Below are positions 10,024-21,234 of a stretch of 64,000 bases of DNA, in pieces (position 1 is the first letter of the stretch; the number at the start of each line of letters is the position of its first letter). The DNA is from an uncultured Woeseiaceae bacterium (GTDB lineage Bacteria > Pseudomonadota > Gammaproteobacteria > Steroidobacterales > Woeseiaceae): contig CALZJH010000011.1 of assembly GCA_945787845.1 (NCBI GenBank), positions 1 to 64,000 on the forward strand. The letters run 5' to 3'. The notes beneath the pieces were generated by a model. That model did not search any database. It saw only the letters and a list, made by a program, of their open reading frames with translations, and was not told where the DNA came from. The translations under genes and the position numbers were made by a program.

Positions 10024-11103
10024 TCAGGCTTCTGCATTGACGACGCCGCGCGCCACCTGGTCGCGCTCGATCGATTCGAACAGCGCTTTGAAATTGCCCT
10101 CGCCAAAGCCTTCATCTTCCTTGCGCTGTATGAACTCGAAGAACGTCGGACCCACCATGTTGGCCGAAAAGATCTGCAGCAACAAGCGGGGCTCGTCGCC
10201 CTCTGTCGTGCCGTCGAGCAGGATACCGCGTGAGCGGAGCTCGTCGACCGGTTCCCCATGACCCGGGAGTCGTTCTTCGAGCATTTCGTAGTAGGTCTCG
10301 GGAGGTGCCGTCATGAACTCGATACCGTTTTTCTGCAGGCGGTCCCAGCAGGCGTACAGGTCGTCACAGGAGAAGGCGATGTGCTGAATACCTTCACCAT
10401 TGAATTCCATGAGGTATTCCTCGATCTGGCCGGTCCCCTTGGAGGCTTCTTCATTGAGCGGGATGCGAATCTTGCCGTCCGGTGCCGTCATGGCCTTCGA
10501 GACCAGGCCCGTGTATTCGCCCTTGATATCGAAGTACCGGATCTCGCGGAAGTTGAACAGCTTCTCATAGTAGTCGGCCCAGTAGTCCATGCGGCCACGA
10601 TAGACGTTATGGGTCAGGTGATCGATGACCTCGAAGCCGCAGCCCTCGGGATGACGGTCGACGCCCTCGATGAAGTTGAAGTCGATGTCGTAGATTGACG
10701 AACCATCTTCGTAGCGGTCGATCAGGTAGACCGTCGCGCCGCCGATGCCCTTGATGGCCGGCAGGCGAATCTCCATCGGACCTGTCGGAATCTCGACCGG
10801 TTGAGCGCCCTGATCCAGCGCGTGCTTGTACGCACGGTGCGCGTCCCTGACCCGGAACGCCATGCCGCAGGCGCAGGGTCCATGCTCACGCGCAAAATAC
10901 CAGGCCTGGCTCTTTGGCTCATTATTGATGATGAAGTTGATGTCGCCCTGGCGCCAGAGCGTAACGGCCTTCGAACGATGCCGCGCCACCTCGGTGAATC
11001 CGAGCAGCTTGAACGCGGTTTCGAGAACGCTGATGTCCGGTGCCGCGAATTCCACGAATTCGAAGCCGTCGAGCCCCATGGGGTTGTCGAATAGATCTGC
11101 CAT
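10024..11103 (-). CDS. hppD: 4-hydroxyphenylpyruvate dioxygenase
   Basis: Track ORF 10024-11214; start set to [22 protein letters not shown]. Fe-ligand regions [19 protein letters not shown] and [11 protein letters not shown]. Confidence 0.93.
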   Translation of the reverse strand: MADLFDNPMGLDGFEFVEFAAPDISVLETAFKLLGFTEVARHRSKAVTLWRQGDINFIINNEPKSQAWYFAREHGPCACGMAFRVRDAHRAYKHALDQGAQPVEIPTGPMEIRLPAIKGIGGATVYLIDRYEDGSSIYDIDFNFIEGVDRHPEGCGFEVIDHLTHNVYRGRMDYWADYYEKLFNFREIRYFDIKGEYTGLVSKAMTAPDGKIRIPLNEEASKGTGQIEEYLMEFNGEGIQHIAFSCDDLYACWDRLQKNGIEFMTAPPETYYEMLEERLPGHGEPVDELRSRGILLDGTTEGDEPRLLLQIFSANMVGPTFFEFIQRKEDEGFGEGNFKALFESIERDQVARGVVNAEA

Positions 11104-11201
11104 TGCCGAATCCTCTGTGTTGGTCGTCTTGCGCAAAATCTTTTCGACATTATGCGCGAATTTGTGAGAACAGGTGCTCAAAGTGCGTGCTAAAAATGGC
11201 A

Positions 11202-11225
11202 ATTTTGAAAGCATTGTTTCAAAAT
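11202..11225. promoter_or_regulatory. Inverted repeat ATTTTGAAA-GCATTG-TTTCAAAAT, candidate Lrp/AsnC operator
   Basis: Perfect 9-bp arms in the hppD / Lrp divergent intergenic region. Confidence 0.5.
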
Positions 11226-11253
11226 ATCGAAATAGTTGAACGGAGTGATCAAT

Positions 11254-11712
11254 ATGGAGCTGAGTCGGACCGACCGGCGGCTGCTGGCGGAGTTACAGGC
11301 CGATGCCAACCGTAACCAGAGTGAGCTCGCCGAACTTGTGGGCATGTCGCGGACGTCCTGTTGGCGCCGTATTCGCGACTTCGAAGAAGCCGGATTGATC
11401 GAACGACAGGTAGCGCTGCTTAATCCCAAGATTGCCGGCTTCAATCTGCAGGTCCTGTTGCTGGTCGCGATGCAGGAGCACACCGACAAGAACCGCGAGA
11501 GTTTTGAGCGTCACGTATCCCTGCTGCCCGAAGTCATGGAATGTTTCTCCGTGTCGGGCGATCGCGATTACCTCTTGCAGGTCGTCGCCCACGACATGGA
11601 TAGCTACAACGACTTTCTCAACCGGCAGATATTGCGGCATGCAGCGGTGCAGTCGGCAAGTTCGACCTTCGTATTGCGGCGCGTGAAGTACTCGACAGCC
11701 CTGCCTCTGTAG
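11254..11712 (+). CDS. Lrp/AsnC-family transcriptional regulator
   Basis: [49 protein letters not shown]; divergent from hppD. Confidence 0.9.
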   Translation: MELSRTDRRLLAELQADANRNQSELAELVGMSRTSCWRRIRDFEEAGLIERQVALLNPKIAGFNLQVLLLVAMQEHTDKNRESFERHVSLLPEVMECFSVSGDRDYLLQVVAHDMDSYNDFLNRQILRHAAVQSASSTFVLRRVKYSTALPL

Positions 11713-11715
11713 GCG

Positions 11716-13737
11716 TTAGCCTGATATAAGCAGCGCTATCGACTGCGCGGGCACCATGACTTTGAGTGGTTCGTCGAGCTCCGGGTTTTGCCGGGCGCTG
11801 CAGAAAGCAACGCGCCATTCGTGGTTTGCCTCGCCGCGTGACAGGCGCATTTCCGCCTCATGTTCGTGGGCATTGATAAGAATTGCCACCGCCGATGCAG
11901 TGCCATCATGTCGGGCGAGTTCTATAATTTTGGTGAAGGCGCGGCTGTGTGCCCACTCTGCTTCCTGCTTGGTGTCGCCGAACTGGTTGATCCAGTCGAC
12001 TCGCACCACGCCTTCGGGCACTTCGAGCGACCCGTGAACATACTGCGGCAGTCGCAGCAGCGGGTTCTCGCGCCGTAGCCGAACCAGCTGGCAGACCAGC
12101 TTGTTGAACAGGGCTTCGTCGTCCAGGCCGGACCAGTCGAGCCAACCGGTCTCGTTGTCCTGGGCATACGCGTTGTTGTTGCCCTGTTGCGAGTTGCCGA
12201 ATTCGTCACCCGCAAGGAGCATTGGTGTGCCCTGGGACATGAGTAATGTCCCCAGCAGGTTGAGGCTGTGCCGCCGGCGTTGCCGCATGATGTCGTCATC
12301 AACGCTGTCGCCCTCGACGCCATAGTTGCAGCTGTAGTTGTGCGAGTGCCCGTCCCGGTTGTCCTCGCCGTTTGCCTGGTTGTGGCGGTTCACGTAGCTC
12401 ACGGAATCGCGCAGCGTGAAGCCGTCGTGGGCGGTGACGAAATTGACGCTCGCCGTGGGGCCGCGACCGCTGGCCTCGAAGATATCGGCGGAGCCGTGCA
12501 GACGCCTTGCCAGCACGCCACTCTTGCCGTAGTCGCCGCGCCAGAACTGGCGTAAGCCGTCGCGGTAGATGTCATTCCATTCTGACCAGCGCGGCGGAAA
12601 ATTACCGAGCTGGTAACCGCCTGGGCCCGGGTCCCAGGGTTCGGCAATCAGCTTGGTATCGGCCAGACGATCGTCGTTGCTGATATCGAGCAGCAGGGGA
12701 TGACCTTTCGAGAAGCCATGATGACGGCGCCCGAGGATAGTCGCGAGGTCAAAACGAAATCCGTCGATGCCCATGGTCTCGGAGAAATACGCAAGACTGT
12801 CGAGCACGATCTGTCGCACCCTGGGGTGTTCGACGTTCAGCGTGTTGCCACAGCCCGTGTCGTTGACATAGGTCGCCGGGTCGTCTGGCAGCGTTCGATA
12901 ATAGGTGAGGTTATCGATACCGCGAAACCCGACCGTCGGTCCGTCACCGTCGGCCTCTCCGGTATGGTTGTAGGCAACGTCGAGAACGACCTCGAGCCCG
13001 GCATCATGAAGGCTGCGCACCATGTCGCGCATCTCGACGTCGGCTTCGTTGTTTGCGTAGCGCGGCATTGGCGCGAAAAAGGAAATGCAGTTGTAGCCCC
13101 AGAGGTTTCGCAGACCCTGCTTCACCAGGTGGTGTTCGTCGATGAAGGCATACACGGGCATCAGTTCGACGGACGTCACACCCAGCGCTTTGATGTACTC
13201 GATGACCTTCTTGTTGCTAAGGCCCGAGAATTTGCCACGGTCAGCTTCATCAACCCCGGGATGACGCATCGTGTAACCGCGGACATTGCATTCGTAGAAG
13301 ATCGTCTCTTCCCACGGAATACCTGGTTTGCGATCGTCCTGCGTCCTGCCCACCGGTGTGACGACAGAGAACGGCACGTGGCCGACGCTGTCCCGGTCGT
13401 TGCTGTCGAACACGGCGTCGTCCCAGCGAAACTCACCGTCAAGCCGACGGGCGTAGGGATCGACGAGCAGCTTGGACGGCTTGCAGCGCAGCCCGCGGGC
13501 AGGGTCGAAGGGTCCGTGGACACGAAACCCATAGCGTTGGCCGCTCACGCAGCCGGGCAGATAGCCGTGCCAGACACCGTTGTCGCAGCTGGGCAGGTCA
13601 TGGCTTGCTATTTGCCGACCCGCATCGTCAAACAGGCACAGCTCAACCCGATCCGCGACCGACGAATACAGCGCAAAATTCGTTCCGTCCCGGTCGGGTG
13701 ATGGACCAAGGGTGTGGGCGAATCCCTGTTCTATCAT
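11716..13737 (-). CDS. glgX: Glycogen debranching enzyme
   Basis: Track ORF 11716-13932; start at [26 protein letters not shown], whose ATG overlaps the glgP TGA. GH13 motifs DVAYNHT, GFRFDLA, IAEPWD, VTAHDGFT. Confidence 0.93.
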   Translation of the reverse strand: MIEQGFAHTLGPSPDRDGTNFALYSSVADRVELCLFDDAGRQIASHDLPSCDNGVWHGYLPGCVSGQRYGFRVHGPFDPARGLRCKPSKLLVDPYARRLDGEFRWDDAVFDSNDRDSVGHVPFSVVTPVGRTQDDRKPGIPWEETIFYECNVRGYTMRHPGVDEADRGKFSGLSNKKVIEYIKALGVTSVELMPVYAFIDEHHLVKQGLRNLWGYNCISFFAPMPRYANNEADVEMRDMVRSLHDAGLEVVLDVAYNHTGEADGDGPTVGFRGIDNLTYYRTLPDDPATYVNDTGCGNTLNVEHPRVRQIVLDSLAYFSETMGIDGFRFDLATILGRRHHGFSKGHPLLLDISNDDRLADTKLIAEPWDPGPGGYQLGNFPPRWSEWNDIYRDGLRQFWRGDYGKSGVLARRLHGSADIFEASGRGPTASVNFVTAHDGFTLRDSVSYVNRHNQANGEDNRDGHSHNYSCNYGVEGDSVDDDIMRQRRRHSLNLLGTLLMSQGTPMLLAGDEFGNSQQGNNNAYAQDNETGWLDWSGLDDEALFNKLVCQLVRLRRENPLLRLPQYVHGSLEVPEGVVRVDWINQFGDTKQEAEWAHSRAFTKIIELARHDGTASAVAILINAHEHEAEMRLSRGEANHEWRVAFCSARQNPELDEPLKVMVPAQSIALLISG

Positions 13738-16235
13738 TTGGCGTCGAGGACGATGGGGTCCAGGTGCCAGATGTCGTTGTTGTAATCGCGCATGGTCCGG
13801 TCCGTCGAGAACCGTCCCGAGCGTGCCGAGTTCAGGATGCTCATGCGGGTCCACCGGTCCTTGTCGAGGTACGCCTTGCCTGCCACGTCCTGGGCATCGA
13901 CAAAGCTGCGGAAGTCGGCCGCCGTCATCCACATGTCTGCGGGCTCCTTGATCGACTGGATGATCGAATCGAAGATGCCGGGTTCGAAGTGATTGAAGTG
14001 CCCGCTTTGCAGCAGGTTTATTACCCGCCGGAAATCGTCGTCGTTGTCGATAATGGACAGCGGATCATAGCTGCCGCGCAGCGCCTCGATTTCCTCGACC
14101 GTGTTGCCAAACAGGAAGAAATTCTCTTCGCCGACGGCCTCGCGGATTTCGACATTCGCGCCGTCGAGCGTGCCGATGGTAACGGCACCATTCATCATGA
14201 ACTTCATATTGCCGGTACCGGAGGCTTCTTTACCGGCTGTTGAAATCTGTTCCGAGAGGTCGGCAGCGGGACAGATCTTCTCCATGGCGGACACGTTGTA
14301 ATCGGGATAGAAGACCAGTTGCAGCCGTCCCTTCATGGCGGGGTCGGAGTTAATCACGCGCGCGACGTTGTTGATGCACTTGATGACGGATTTCGCCATG
14401 ACGTAACCGGGGGCCGCCTTGCCGCCGATCAGGATCAGCCGCGGTACGAGGCCATCGCCGTCGCCACGGCGAATACGGTCATACAGGTGAATGGCATGCA
14501 GCACATTGAGCAGCTGTCGCTTGTACTCGTGAATACGCTTGACCTGGACATCGAACATCATGTCCGCCGACACGCTGAGTTTTGTCTTCTTCTTTATGTC
14601 GGCAGCCAGGCGTTCCTTGTTGCTTCGTTTCACGTCGCGCCAGCGGGCCTGGAAATCCTTGTCACCGGCATACGAGCTGATGGCGTGCAGCTTGTCGAGA
14701 TCGGTCTTCCATTTCTCACCGATCGTCTCGCTGATCAGGGACGACAGACCCGGGTTACAGGCTGCCAGCCAGCGCCGCTGCGTCACACCGTTGGTCTTGT
14801 TGTTGAAGCGTTCGGGCCAGAGCTCTGCGAAGTCGCGGAACAGGCCCTCACGCAGCAGGCGCGAATGCAAAGCGGCGACGCCGTTGATCGAAAAGCTGCC
14901 GACGATGGCCAGGTAGGCCATGCGAATCATGGGTTCCGGACCTTCCTGGATCAGCGACATACGGCGAATTCGCTGGTTGTCGCCGGGCCAGTGCTGGCCG
15001 ATATCGGCAATGAAGCGGGCATTGATTTCGTAAATGATGTCGAGGAGCCGCGGCAACAGCCGACGGAACATTGCCACGGGCCACATTTCCAGCGCCTCGG
15101 GCAGCAGCGTGTGGTTCGTGTAGGCCATCGTACTGCGTGTAATGTCCCACGCATCGCCCCAGTCCATACCGTGCACGTCGATGAGCAGTCGCATGAGCTC
15201 CGCCACGGCGACCGCGGGATGCGTGTCGTTGAGCTGGAAGCAGTTCTTCTCGGCGAACGTGGAGAAGTCGTCACCATGGCGTTCCTGCCAGTTGCGAATC
15301 GTGTCCTGGAGACTCGCCGATGCCAGGAAGTACTGCTGCCGCAAACGCAGTTCCTGTCCGTTCTCCGTCGCGGCGTTCGGGTACAGGACCATCGTGATGT
15401 TCTCGGCTTCGTTCTTGGACGCGACCGAATCGGCGTAACTGCCCGCGTTGAATTCCTCGAGATCAAATTCGTCGCGGGCAGCGGCCGACCAGAGGCGCAG
15501 CGTGTTGACGACATTGTTTTCGAAGCCCGGCACCGGGATGTCATACGGGATCGCGAGCACGTCGTGCGTATCGACCCAGACGTGACGGGACTTGCCCCGT
15601 GCGTCAATCTGAACGTCGCTGCGCCCGCCGAAGTGAATTGTCTGCGCGTACTCGATGCGTTCGATTTCCCACGGAAAACCCTCGCGCAGCCAGGAGTCGG
15701 CTTCTTCGACCTGGAAGCCGTTCTCAATTCGCTGGTGAAACATGCCGTACTGGTAGCGAATGCCGTAGCCGATGACCGGCAGGGACAGGGTGGCGCAGCT
15801 GTCGAGAAAGCAGGCAGCAAGCCGGCCGAGACCGCCGTTGCCGAGGCCGGCGTCGCGTTCCTGTTCACAGACATCTTCGAGATCCAGGCCGATGCGGTCG
15901 AGCGCTTCGGTTGTTTCCTTCTCGATGCCGAGATTGAGCAATGCATTACGCAGCAGTCGGCCCATCAGGAATTCCAGGGAAAGGTACGCGACACGTCGCG
16001 TGTCATTGGCCTCGGTCGCGTTGCGTGTCTTGTTCCAGCGCTCCATGAGCCGATCGCGCGCCGCGTAGACGACTGACTGGTATAGGAAAGGCGAATCGAC
16101 CTTGATCGTGCGCCGCCCGAGCATCCGGCCGAAGTAGTGCGTAAAGTCGCTTAAGATGGCGTCGGCCGTCATCGGCAATTCCGACGTCTGCAGCAGTTCC
16201 CGATCGCCGGGCTGGCGGTCAGTCTTTGCGGTCAT
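13734..16235 (-). CDS. glgP: Glycogen/maltodextrin phosphorylase
   Basis: 833 aa; [31 protein letters not shown] and [15 protein letters not shown] (PLP region). Confidence 0.95.
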   Translation of the reverse strand: MTAKTDRQPGDRELLQTSELPMTADAILSDFTHYFGRMLGRRTIKVDSPFLYQSVVYAARDRLMERWNKTRNATEANDTRRVAYLSLEFLMGRLLRNALLNLGIEKETTEALDRIGLDLEDVCEQERDAGLGNGGLGRLAACFLDSCATLSLPVIGYGIRYQYGMFHQRIENGFQVEEADSWLREGFPWEIERIEYAQTIHFGGRSDVQIDARGKSRHVWVDTHDVLAIPYDIPVPGFENNVVNTLRLWSAAARDEFDLEEFNAGSYADSVASKNEAENITMVLYPNAATENGQELRLRQQYFLASASLQDTIRNWQERHGDDFSTFAEKNCFQLNDTHPAVAVAELMRLLIDVHGMDWGDAWDITRSTMAYTNHTLLPEALEMWPVAMFRRLLPRLLDIIYEINARFIADIGQHWPGDNQRIRRMSLIQEGPEPMIRMAYLAIVGSFSINGVAALHSRLLREGLFRDFAELWPERFNNKTNGVTQRRWLAACNPGLSSLISETIGEKWKTDLDKLHAISSYAGDKDFQARWRDVKRSNKERLAADIKKKTKLSVSADMMFDVQVKRIHEYKRQLLNVLHAIHLYDRIRRGDGDGLVPRLILIGGKAAPGYVMAKSVIKCINNVARVINSDPAMKGRLQLVFYPDYNVSAMEKICPAADLSEQISTAGKEASGTGNMKFMMNGAVTIGTLDGANVEIREAVGEENFFLFGNTVEEIEALRGSYDPLSIIDNDDDFRRVINLLQSGHFNHFEPGIFDSIIQSIKEPADMWMTAADFRSFVDAQDVAGKAYLDKDRWTRMSILNSARSGRFSTDRTMRDYNNDIWHLDPIVLDAK

Positions 16236-18394
16236 TGAACTTTCTCCAGTATCACAGTTGCCAACGGTGGCAGGGTCAGGTCGATCGAGTACGGCCTGCC
16301 GTGTTGCCCGTCGTTCTTCGAGGCCACGACAGGAATGCTGACGCCGCTACCTCCGTAACGTTCGTCATCAGTGTTCAACAGGGGCCGGTAGCTGCCGCTC
16401 TCTGGCACACCGATCGTGTAGGATTCGCGCAAGAGGGGGGTCATGCTGGTCACGCACACGACGAAATTTCCGTGGCTGTCGCGCCGCAGCCAGCTCAGCA
16501 CGCTGCTGTCACTGTCGTTCCAGTCGATCCACTCGAAACCCCTGCCGTCGAAGTCGATTTCGTGAAGCGCCGGCGTCGAGGTATACAACTGATTGAGATC
16601 GCGCATGAGCGTCTGGATGCCCCGGTGACTGTCCCAGTCAAGCAGGTGCCAGTCCAGCGACTGGTCGTGATTCCATTCATCCTGCTGTGCAATCTCGTTG
16701 CCCATGAACTGCAGTTTCTTGCCCGGATGCGCAAACATCACGCCGTAATAGGCGCGCAGATTCGCAAATTGCTGCCAGCGATCGCCCGGCATACGCCCGA
16801 GTATCGACCGTTTGCCGTGCACGACTTCGTCATGTGACAACGGCAGCACGAAATTCTCGTTGAACGCGTACACGAGGCCAAAGGTCATCTTGTCGTGATG
16901 GTACTTGCGGTGCACCGGGTCTTCCGACATATAGGCCAGCGTGTCGTTCATCCACCCCATGTTCCATTTGTAGGTGAACCCCAGGCCACCCGCGTCGACC
17001 GGCCGCGACACACTCGGCCACGCCGTCGATTCCTCGGCATAGGACGTCGCACCGTGTGCATGAATCTCCGTGTTCAGGCGCTTGAGGAACGCGACGGCCT
17101 CGAGATTTTCATTGCCGCCGAATTCGTTGGGCACCCATTGACCATCCTCGCGCGAGTAGTCGAGGTACAGCATCGACGCAACCGCATCGACCCGCAGCCC
17201 ATCGATATGAAACTCGTCGATCCAGTACAGGGCATTACCGATCAGGTAGTTGATGACCTCACGGCGGCCGTAATTGAAGATCAATGTGCCCCAGTCGGCA
17301 TGTGCGCCTTTGCGCGGGTCGGCGTGCTCATACAGCGCCGTGCCGTCAAAAAAGCGCAAGCCGTGCTCGTCGTTCGGGAAGTGCGCAGGCACCCAGTCCA
17401 TGATAACGCCGACGCCGTGCGCATGGCAGGCATCGATCAATGCACGAAAATCATCGGGTGTGCCAAAGCGCTGGGTTGGCGCGAACATCCCGATCGGCTG
17501 GTATCCCCACGAACCGTCGAACGGGTGCTCGGTAACGGGCAGCAGCTCAATATGAGTGAAGCCCATGTCGGCGACGTAGGGCACGAGTTCGTTGGCGAGG
17601 TCGCGGTAGCTCAGGTAACTGCCGTCGTCCTTGCGGCGCCACGATCCCAGGTGCACCTCGTAGATGCTGGTCGGCGCATCCAGGTGCGGCCCGTCGCGGT
17701 GCTGGCTCAGCCAGTCGTCATCGCGCCACTCATAGTCGCTTTCGAACACGATCGACGAATTGCCTGGCGGCGGCTCGTGAAACGTCCCGAAGGGATCGGC
17801 TTTCAGCGGCAATAGCTTGCCATTGCTGTCCGTGATCTCGTACTTGTACAAGGCGCCGTTGCCGATCGCGGGAATGAATATCTCCCAGATGCCGTTGCCC
17901 GGATGCACTCGCATGACGTGGCGACGGCCGTCCCAGGCGTTGAAATCGCCAATCACACTGACGCGCGACGCATTCGGCGCCCAGACGGCAAAACGGGTGC
18001 CGCTGACGCCCTGGAGCGTTCTGAGCTGTGCGCCGAGCTTGCGGTACACGTACCGGTCGGAGCCTTCGCCGAGCAGGTAGAGATCCATTTCACCCAGAGT
18101 CGACGCGAAGCGATACGGGTCCTCGGTCTGCTGTACGTCGCCGGACTGCCAGGTGATACGCAGTGCGTAGCTGCGTTTACGCGGCGGCAACTGCGCTTCG
18201 AACAGTCCCGCGGCATGCATGCGTTTCATGGACGCCAGTTTGCGTCCGCCCCGATCGACCAGGTCGACGGATTTGGCGTCGGGCTGGAAGGTCCGGACTA
18301 CGCGTCCCGCGCGCGTCTTGTGCGGTCCGAGAAAAGCAAACGGGTTGTTGTGCCGGCCCGCGACCAGTGCATCGATTTGGGATTCGTCAGTCAT
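16232..18394 (-). CDS. glgB: 1,4-alpha-glucan branching enzyme
   Basis: 720 aa; [16 protein letters not shown] (CBM48), [44 protein letters not shown]. Confidence 0.95.
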   Translation of the reverse strand: MTDESQIDALVAGRHNNPFAFLGPHKTRAGRVVRTFQPDAKSVDLVDRGGRKLASMKRMHAAGLFEAQLPPRKRSYALRITWQSGDVQQTEDPYRFASTLGEMDLYLLGEGSDRYVYRKLGAQLRTLQGVSGTRFAVWAPNASRVSVIGDFNAWDGRRHVMRVHPGNGIWEIFIPAIGNGALYKYEITDSNGKLLPLKADPFGTFHEPPPGNSSIVFESDYEWRDDDWLSQHRDGPHLDAPTSIYEVHLGSWRRKDDGSYLSYRDLANELVPYVADMGFTHIELLPVTEHPFDGSWGYQPIGMFAPTQRFGTPDDFRALIDACHAHGVGVIMDWVPAHFPNDEHGLRFFDGTALYEHADPRKGAHADWGTLIFNYGRREVINYLIGNALYWIDEFHIDGLRVDAVASMLYLDYSREDGQWVPNEFGGNENLEAVAFLKRLNTEIHAHGATSYAEESTAWPSVSRPVDAGGLGFTYKWNMGWMNDTLAYMSEDPVHRKYHHDKMTFGLVYAFNENFVLPLSHDEVVHGKRSILGRMPGDRWQQFANLRAYYGVMFAHPGKKLQFMGNEIAQQDEWNHDQSLDWHLLDWDSHRGIQTLMRDLNQLYTSTPALHEIDFDGRGFEWIDWNDSDSSVLSWLRRDSHGNFVVCVTSMTPLLRESYTIGVPESGSYRPLLNTDDERYGGSGVSIPVVASKNDGQHGRPYSIDLTLPPLATVILEKVQ

Positions 18395-19943
18395 GATTGT
18401 GGTCGTACAGCGCCTTTATGGTTTGTTGTGCAGATAATGCCCAGTCAAAGCGCTGGGCGGCGGCGGCCTTGCGAATGGTGTCCCAGGCAACCGGATCTTC
18501 AGCGCGCAGTTTCAGGGCTGCGAGCGTGGTCTCAACGAAGGCATCGGCCTGCGCATCGGGCGTGTTGCCCTCGAACAGGAAACCGGTCTCACCGTGCCGG
18601 ATCGTGTCCCTGAGACCACCGACGGCATGGGCGACACAAGGCTGGCCGCGGCGCATGGCCAGCATCTGGCTGATGCCGCAGGGTTCGAAGCTTGAGGGCA
18701 TCAGGAACAGGTCGCCGGCGTGATACACCGGATCGGCAAGCACTTCAGAGTAGCCACGAAGAAAGATCAGGTTGGGAAGCCTGGCGGCTATGTCCAGGAT
18801 GCGGGCTTCATAGCTCGCCTCGCCACTGCCGAGCACAATGATGACCGCGTCGCGCCCCAGCTTGTTGGCTATGCGTTCGATGGGTGATTCACCCGACGCA
18901 TTCGCGTGCAGCAACAGCGTTGCTTTCTGCGCCACGAGCCTGCCAATGCTCGTGACGAGGTGTTGTGGCCTGCGTTTCGGCATTTTCGCAACGCGCTCGA
19001 GTGCCAGTTTATGCGCCTCGTTGGCCGGCGCTTTAAGCTGCCAGTCGTGGAGCTGTGCTTCGATCATGCTCATTAATCGTTGCCACCCGGGCCGACGGCC
19101 TGGCGAGTCACCGTAGAAGCAGCCGTTCAGGACGCCCGCAAGACGCCCCTCATCGGCGGCACTCTGCAAGAGAGACTCGAGCCCCTCGCCACCGACAAAG
19201 CCGACATCCGGATTGCTGGGCCGGCAAATTTCCCGGGCATAGGTCGGCGATACGGTGCTGACCCGGTCAGCAAGGCGAATCGCGGCTGCCATCGGGTTGA
19301 TGCAGTGCGTGTGTACGGGGTCCGCAACCGAGTCCCTGTTGAAGTCCACCTGGTGAAACCACGCGGCGAGGGACGACTCGTCGCCGTCGAGCGGTCGAGT
19401 CCCCTGGTAGGAGAGGTTGTGGATGGTGAAGACAGTGCGGATACCGCGCAGCTTATTCAACTCGTGGGAGTACTCGATCAACGGCAAATAGAGCGCCGCA
19501 TGCCAATCGTGAAGATGCACGATGTCTGGTGGACGATCCAGGGACCGAATCCAGCAAGCAGCAGCGATGCAATAGAACGCAAACTTGTTGGCGTCTGTCG
19601 CAAAAGGGCGGTCGATATCCTCGTCGAAGTAAATGCGACCCGCGCCATGCTCCTCGAACAAGGCATGATGCAGGATAATGTTTTCGACGCCCTCGTCGCT
19701 GATCAGTCGCCAGACCTCCACCTCGTGCTTTGTACCCCGAAAGGGAGTCAAAACCGTCCCCAGCTGTTCAGTCCCGGTCAGCCGGTGGAGCGTTCCGTAC
19801 GAGGGGGTTGCGACCCGCACCCGCCAGCCTTCGCCTGCCAGTGCTTTTGGCAGGTCGCGCACGACGTCACCGACGCCGCCCACCTTGCCGCCGGGCAGGG
19901 CACCGTTCTCGGATGCGATGAATATGACTTGCCGTGTAACGAT
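18387..19943 (-). CDS. glgA: Glycogen synthase (GT5); apparent non-AUG start
   Basis: The track ORF begins at an internal GTG (19883). Upstream in-frame sequence encodes (I)[19 protein letters not shown] before [15 protein letters not shown], the conserved GlgA N-terminus. No ATG/GTG/TTG occurs between the in-frame TGA and 19883; ATC at 19941-19943 is the suggested start. Confidence 0.85.
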   Translation of the reverse strand: MVTRQVIFIASENGALPGGKVGGVGDVVRDLPKALAGEGWRVRVATPSYGTLHRLTGTEQLGTVLTPFRGTKHEVEVWRLISDEGVENIILHHALFEEHGAGRIYFDEDIDRPFATDANKFAFYCIAAACWIRSLDRPPDIVHLHDWHAALYLPLIEYSHELNKLRGIRTVFTIHNLSYQGTRPLDGDESSLAAWFHQVDFNRDSVADPVHTHCINPMAAAIRLADRVSTVSPTYAREICRPSNPDVGFVGGEGLESLLQSAADEGRLAGVLNGCFYGDSPGRRPGWQRLMSMIEAQLHDWQLKAPANEAHKLALERVAKMPKRRPQHLVTSIGRLVAQKATLLLHANASGESPIERIANKLGRDAVIIVLGSGEASYEARILDIAARLPNLIFLRGYSEVLADPVYHAGDLFLMPSSFEPCGISQMLAMRRGQPCVAHAVGGLRDTIRHGETGFLFEGNTPDAQADAFVETTLAALKLRAEDPVAWDTIRKAAAAQRFDWALSAQQTIKALYDHNHD

Positions 19944-19953
19944 GCCGGGCGAC

Positions 19954-21234
19954 CTATCGAGTGTGATGCAGCGGCTGCCCGAGCATGTCGGGCGTCACGA
20001 GAGTACGACCGGCCTCGGTCACGCGGAAGCCCCGCTCGCGGTCGTCGTCGTGATTTTCGCCAATCACATCGCCGTCGGCGATCGTGGCGCCCGCGTCGAT
20101 GATGCAATTTTCAATACGGCAGTGGTTGCCGACCTTGACGTCGGGCAGAAGCACCGAGCCCTTTACGCTGCTGAAGGAATTGACGGTGACGCGCGAAAAC
20201 AGCAGCGAGCCTCTGACCTCGGCACCCGACACAACGCAACCGCCCGACACCATCGACTGGATCGCCGCACCGCGGCGGTCCGGGTCGTCGAAGACGAACT
20301 TCGCCGGCGGCGCTTGTGTCTGGAGGGTCACGATCGGCCATTTCTGGTCGTAGAGGTTGAGCTGCGGCGTAACCGATACGAGCTCCATGTTGGCTTCCCA
20401 GAAGGCATCCAGGGTGCCGACATCGCGCCAGTAGGCCTGCTGCTGCGTCTCGGGGTCGCGGAACGGGTAGGCATAGACCTGGTAGTCCTTGATGATGGCC
20501 GGAATGATGTTTTTTCCGAAATCGTGGGCCGATGCCGGCGTGTCGGCATCCTTGATGACCTGCTCGTACAGGAATTCGGTATTGAAAACATAATTGCCCA
20601 TGGATGCGAGGCAGATCCCGGGCTTGCCGGGTATCGAGTTGGGTTTTTCAGGTTTCTCGTCGAAGGCGATGACCCGGCCGTTTTCATCGACGGTCATGAC
20701 CCCGAACTGGCCGGCCGCTTCTTCGCACGGCAGTTCGACGCAACTGACCGTCATGTCGGCGCCCTTGTCATCGTGCATGGCGAGGAATGGGCCGTAGTCC
20801 ATCTTGTAGATGTGATCACCGGCCAGGACCAGCACGAGGCGCGGGTCGTGAGTTCGGAAAATGTCGAGATTCTGATAAACGGCGTCCGCCGTGCCGCGGT
20901 ACCACTCGCCGCCAACCCGTTGAGATGCGGGGAGAATTTCCACGAACTCGCGCGCACCGGCCTGGAATCGGGACCAGCCGTGAACCAGGTGCCGGATCAA
21001 GGAATGGGCCTTGTACTGGGTGAGCACGCCGATACGACGCACGCCGGAATTGATGCAGTTCGAAAGGGCAAAGTCGATGATGCGGTACTTGCCGCCGAAG
21101 TAAAGGGCGGGTTTCGCCCTCCAGCTCGTCAGCTCGTAAAGTCTGGAGCCCTGTCCGCCTGCCAGAACAAGTGCCAGGGTATCCCGAGTGAGCAGGCTGA
21201 CGTGACGAGAAAACTCGCTATTCGATTGGTCCAT
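19954..21234 (-). CDS. glgC: Glucose-1-phosphate adenylyltransferase
   Basis: 426 aa; [45 protein letters not shown]. Confidence 0.96.
   Translation of the reverse strand: MDQSNSEFSRHVSLLTRDTLALVLAGGQGSRLYELTSWRAKPALYFGGKYRIIDFALSNCINSGVRRIGVLTQYKAHSLIRHLVHGWSRFQAGAREFVEILPASQRVGGEWYRGTADAVYQNLDIFRTHDPRLVLVLAGDHIYKMDYGPFLAMHDDKGADMTVSCVELPCEEAAGQFGVMTVDENGRVIAFDEKPEKPNSIPGKPGICLASMGNYVFNTEFLYEQVIKDADTPASAHDFGKNIIPAIIKDYQVYAYPFRDPETQQQAYWRDVGTLDAFWEANMELVSVTPQLNLYDQKWPIVTLQTQAPPAKFVFDDPDRRGAAIQSMVSGGCVVSGAEVRGSLLFSRVTVNSFSSVKGSVLLPDVKVGNHCRIENCIIDAGATIADGDVIGENHDDDRERGFRVTEAGRTLVTPDMLGQPLHHTR

Noticed and set aside
14319-16076. 585-aa ORF antisense to glgP
   Set aside because: Shadow ORF from GC-rich codon bias; composition lacks domain signal and the sense frame is an unambiguous glycogen phosphorylase.
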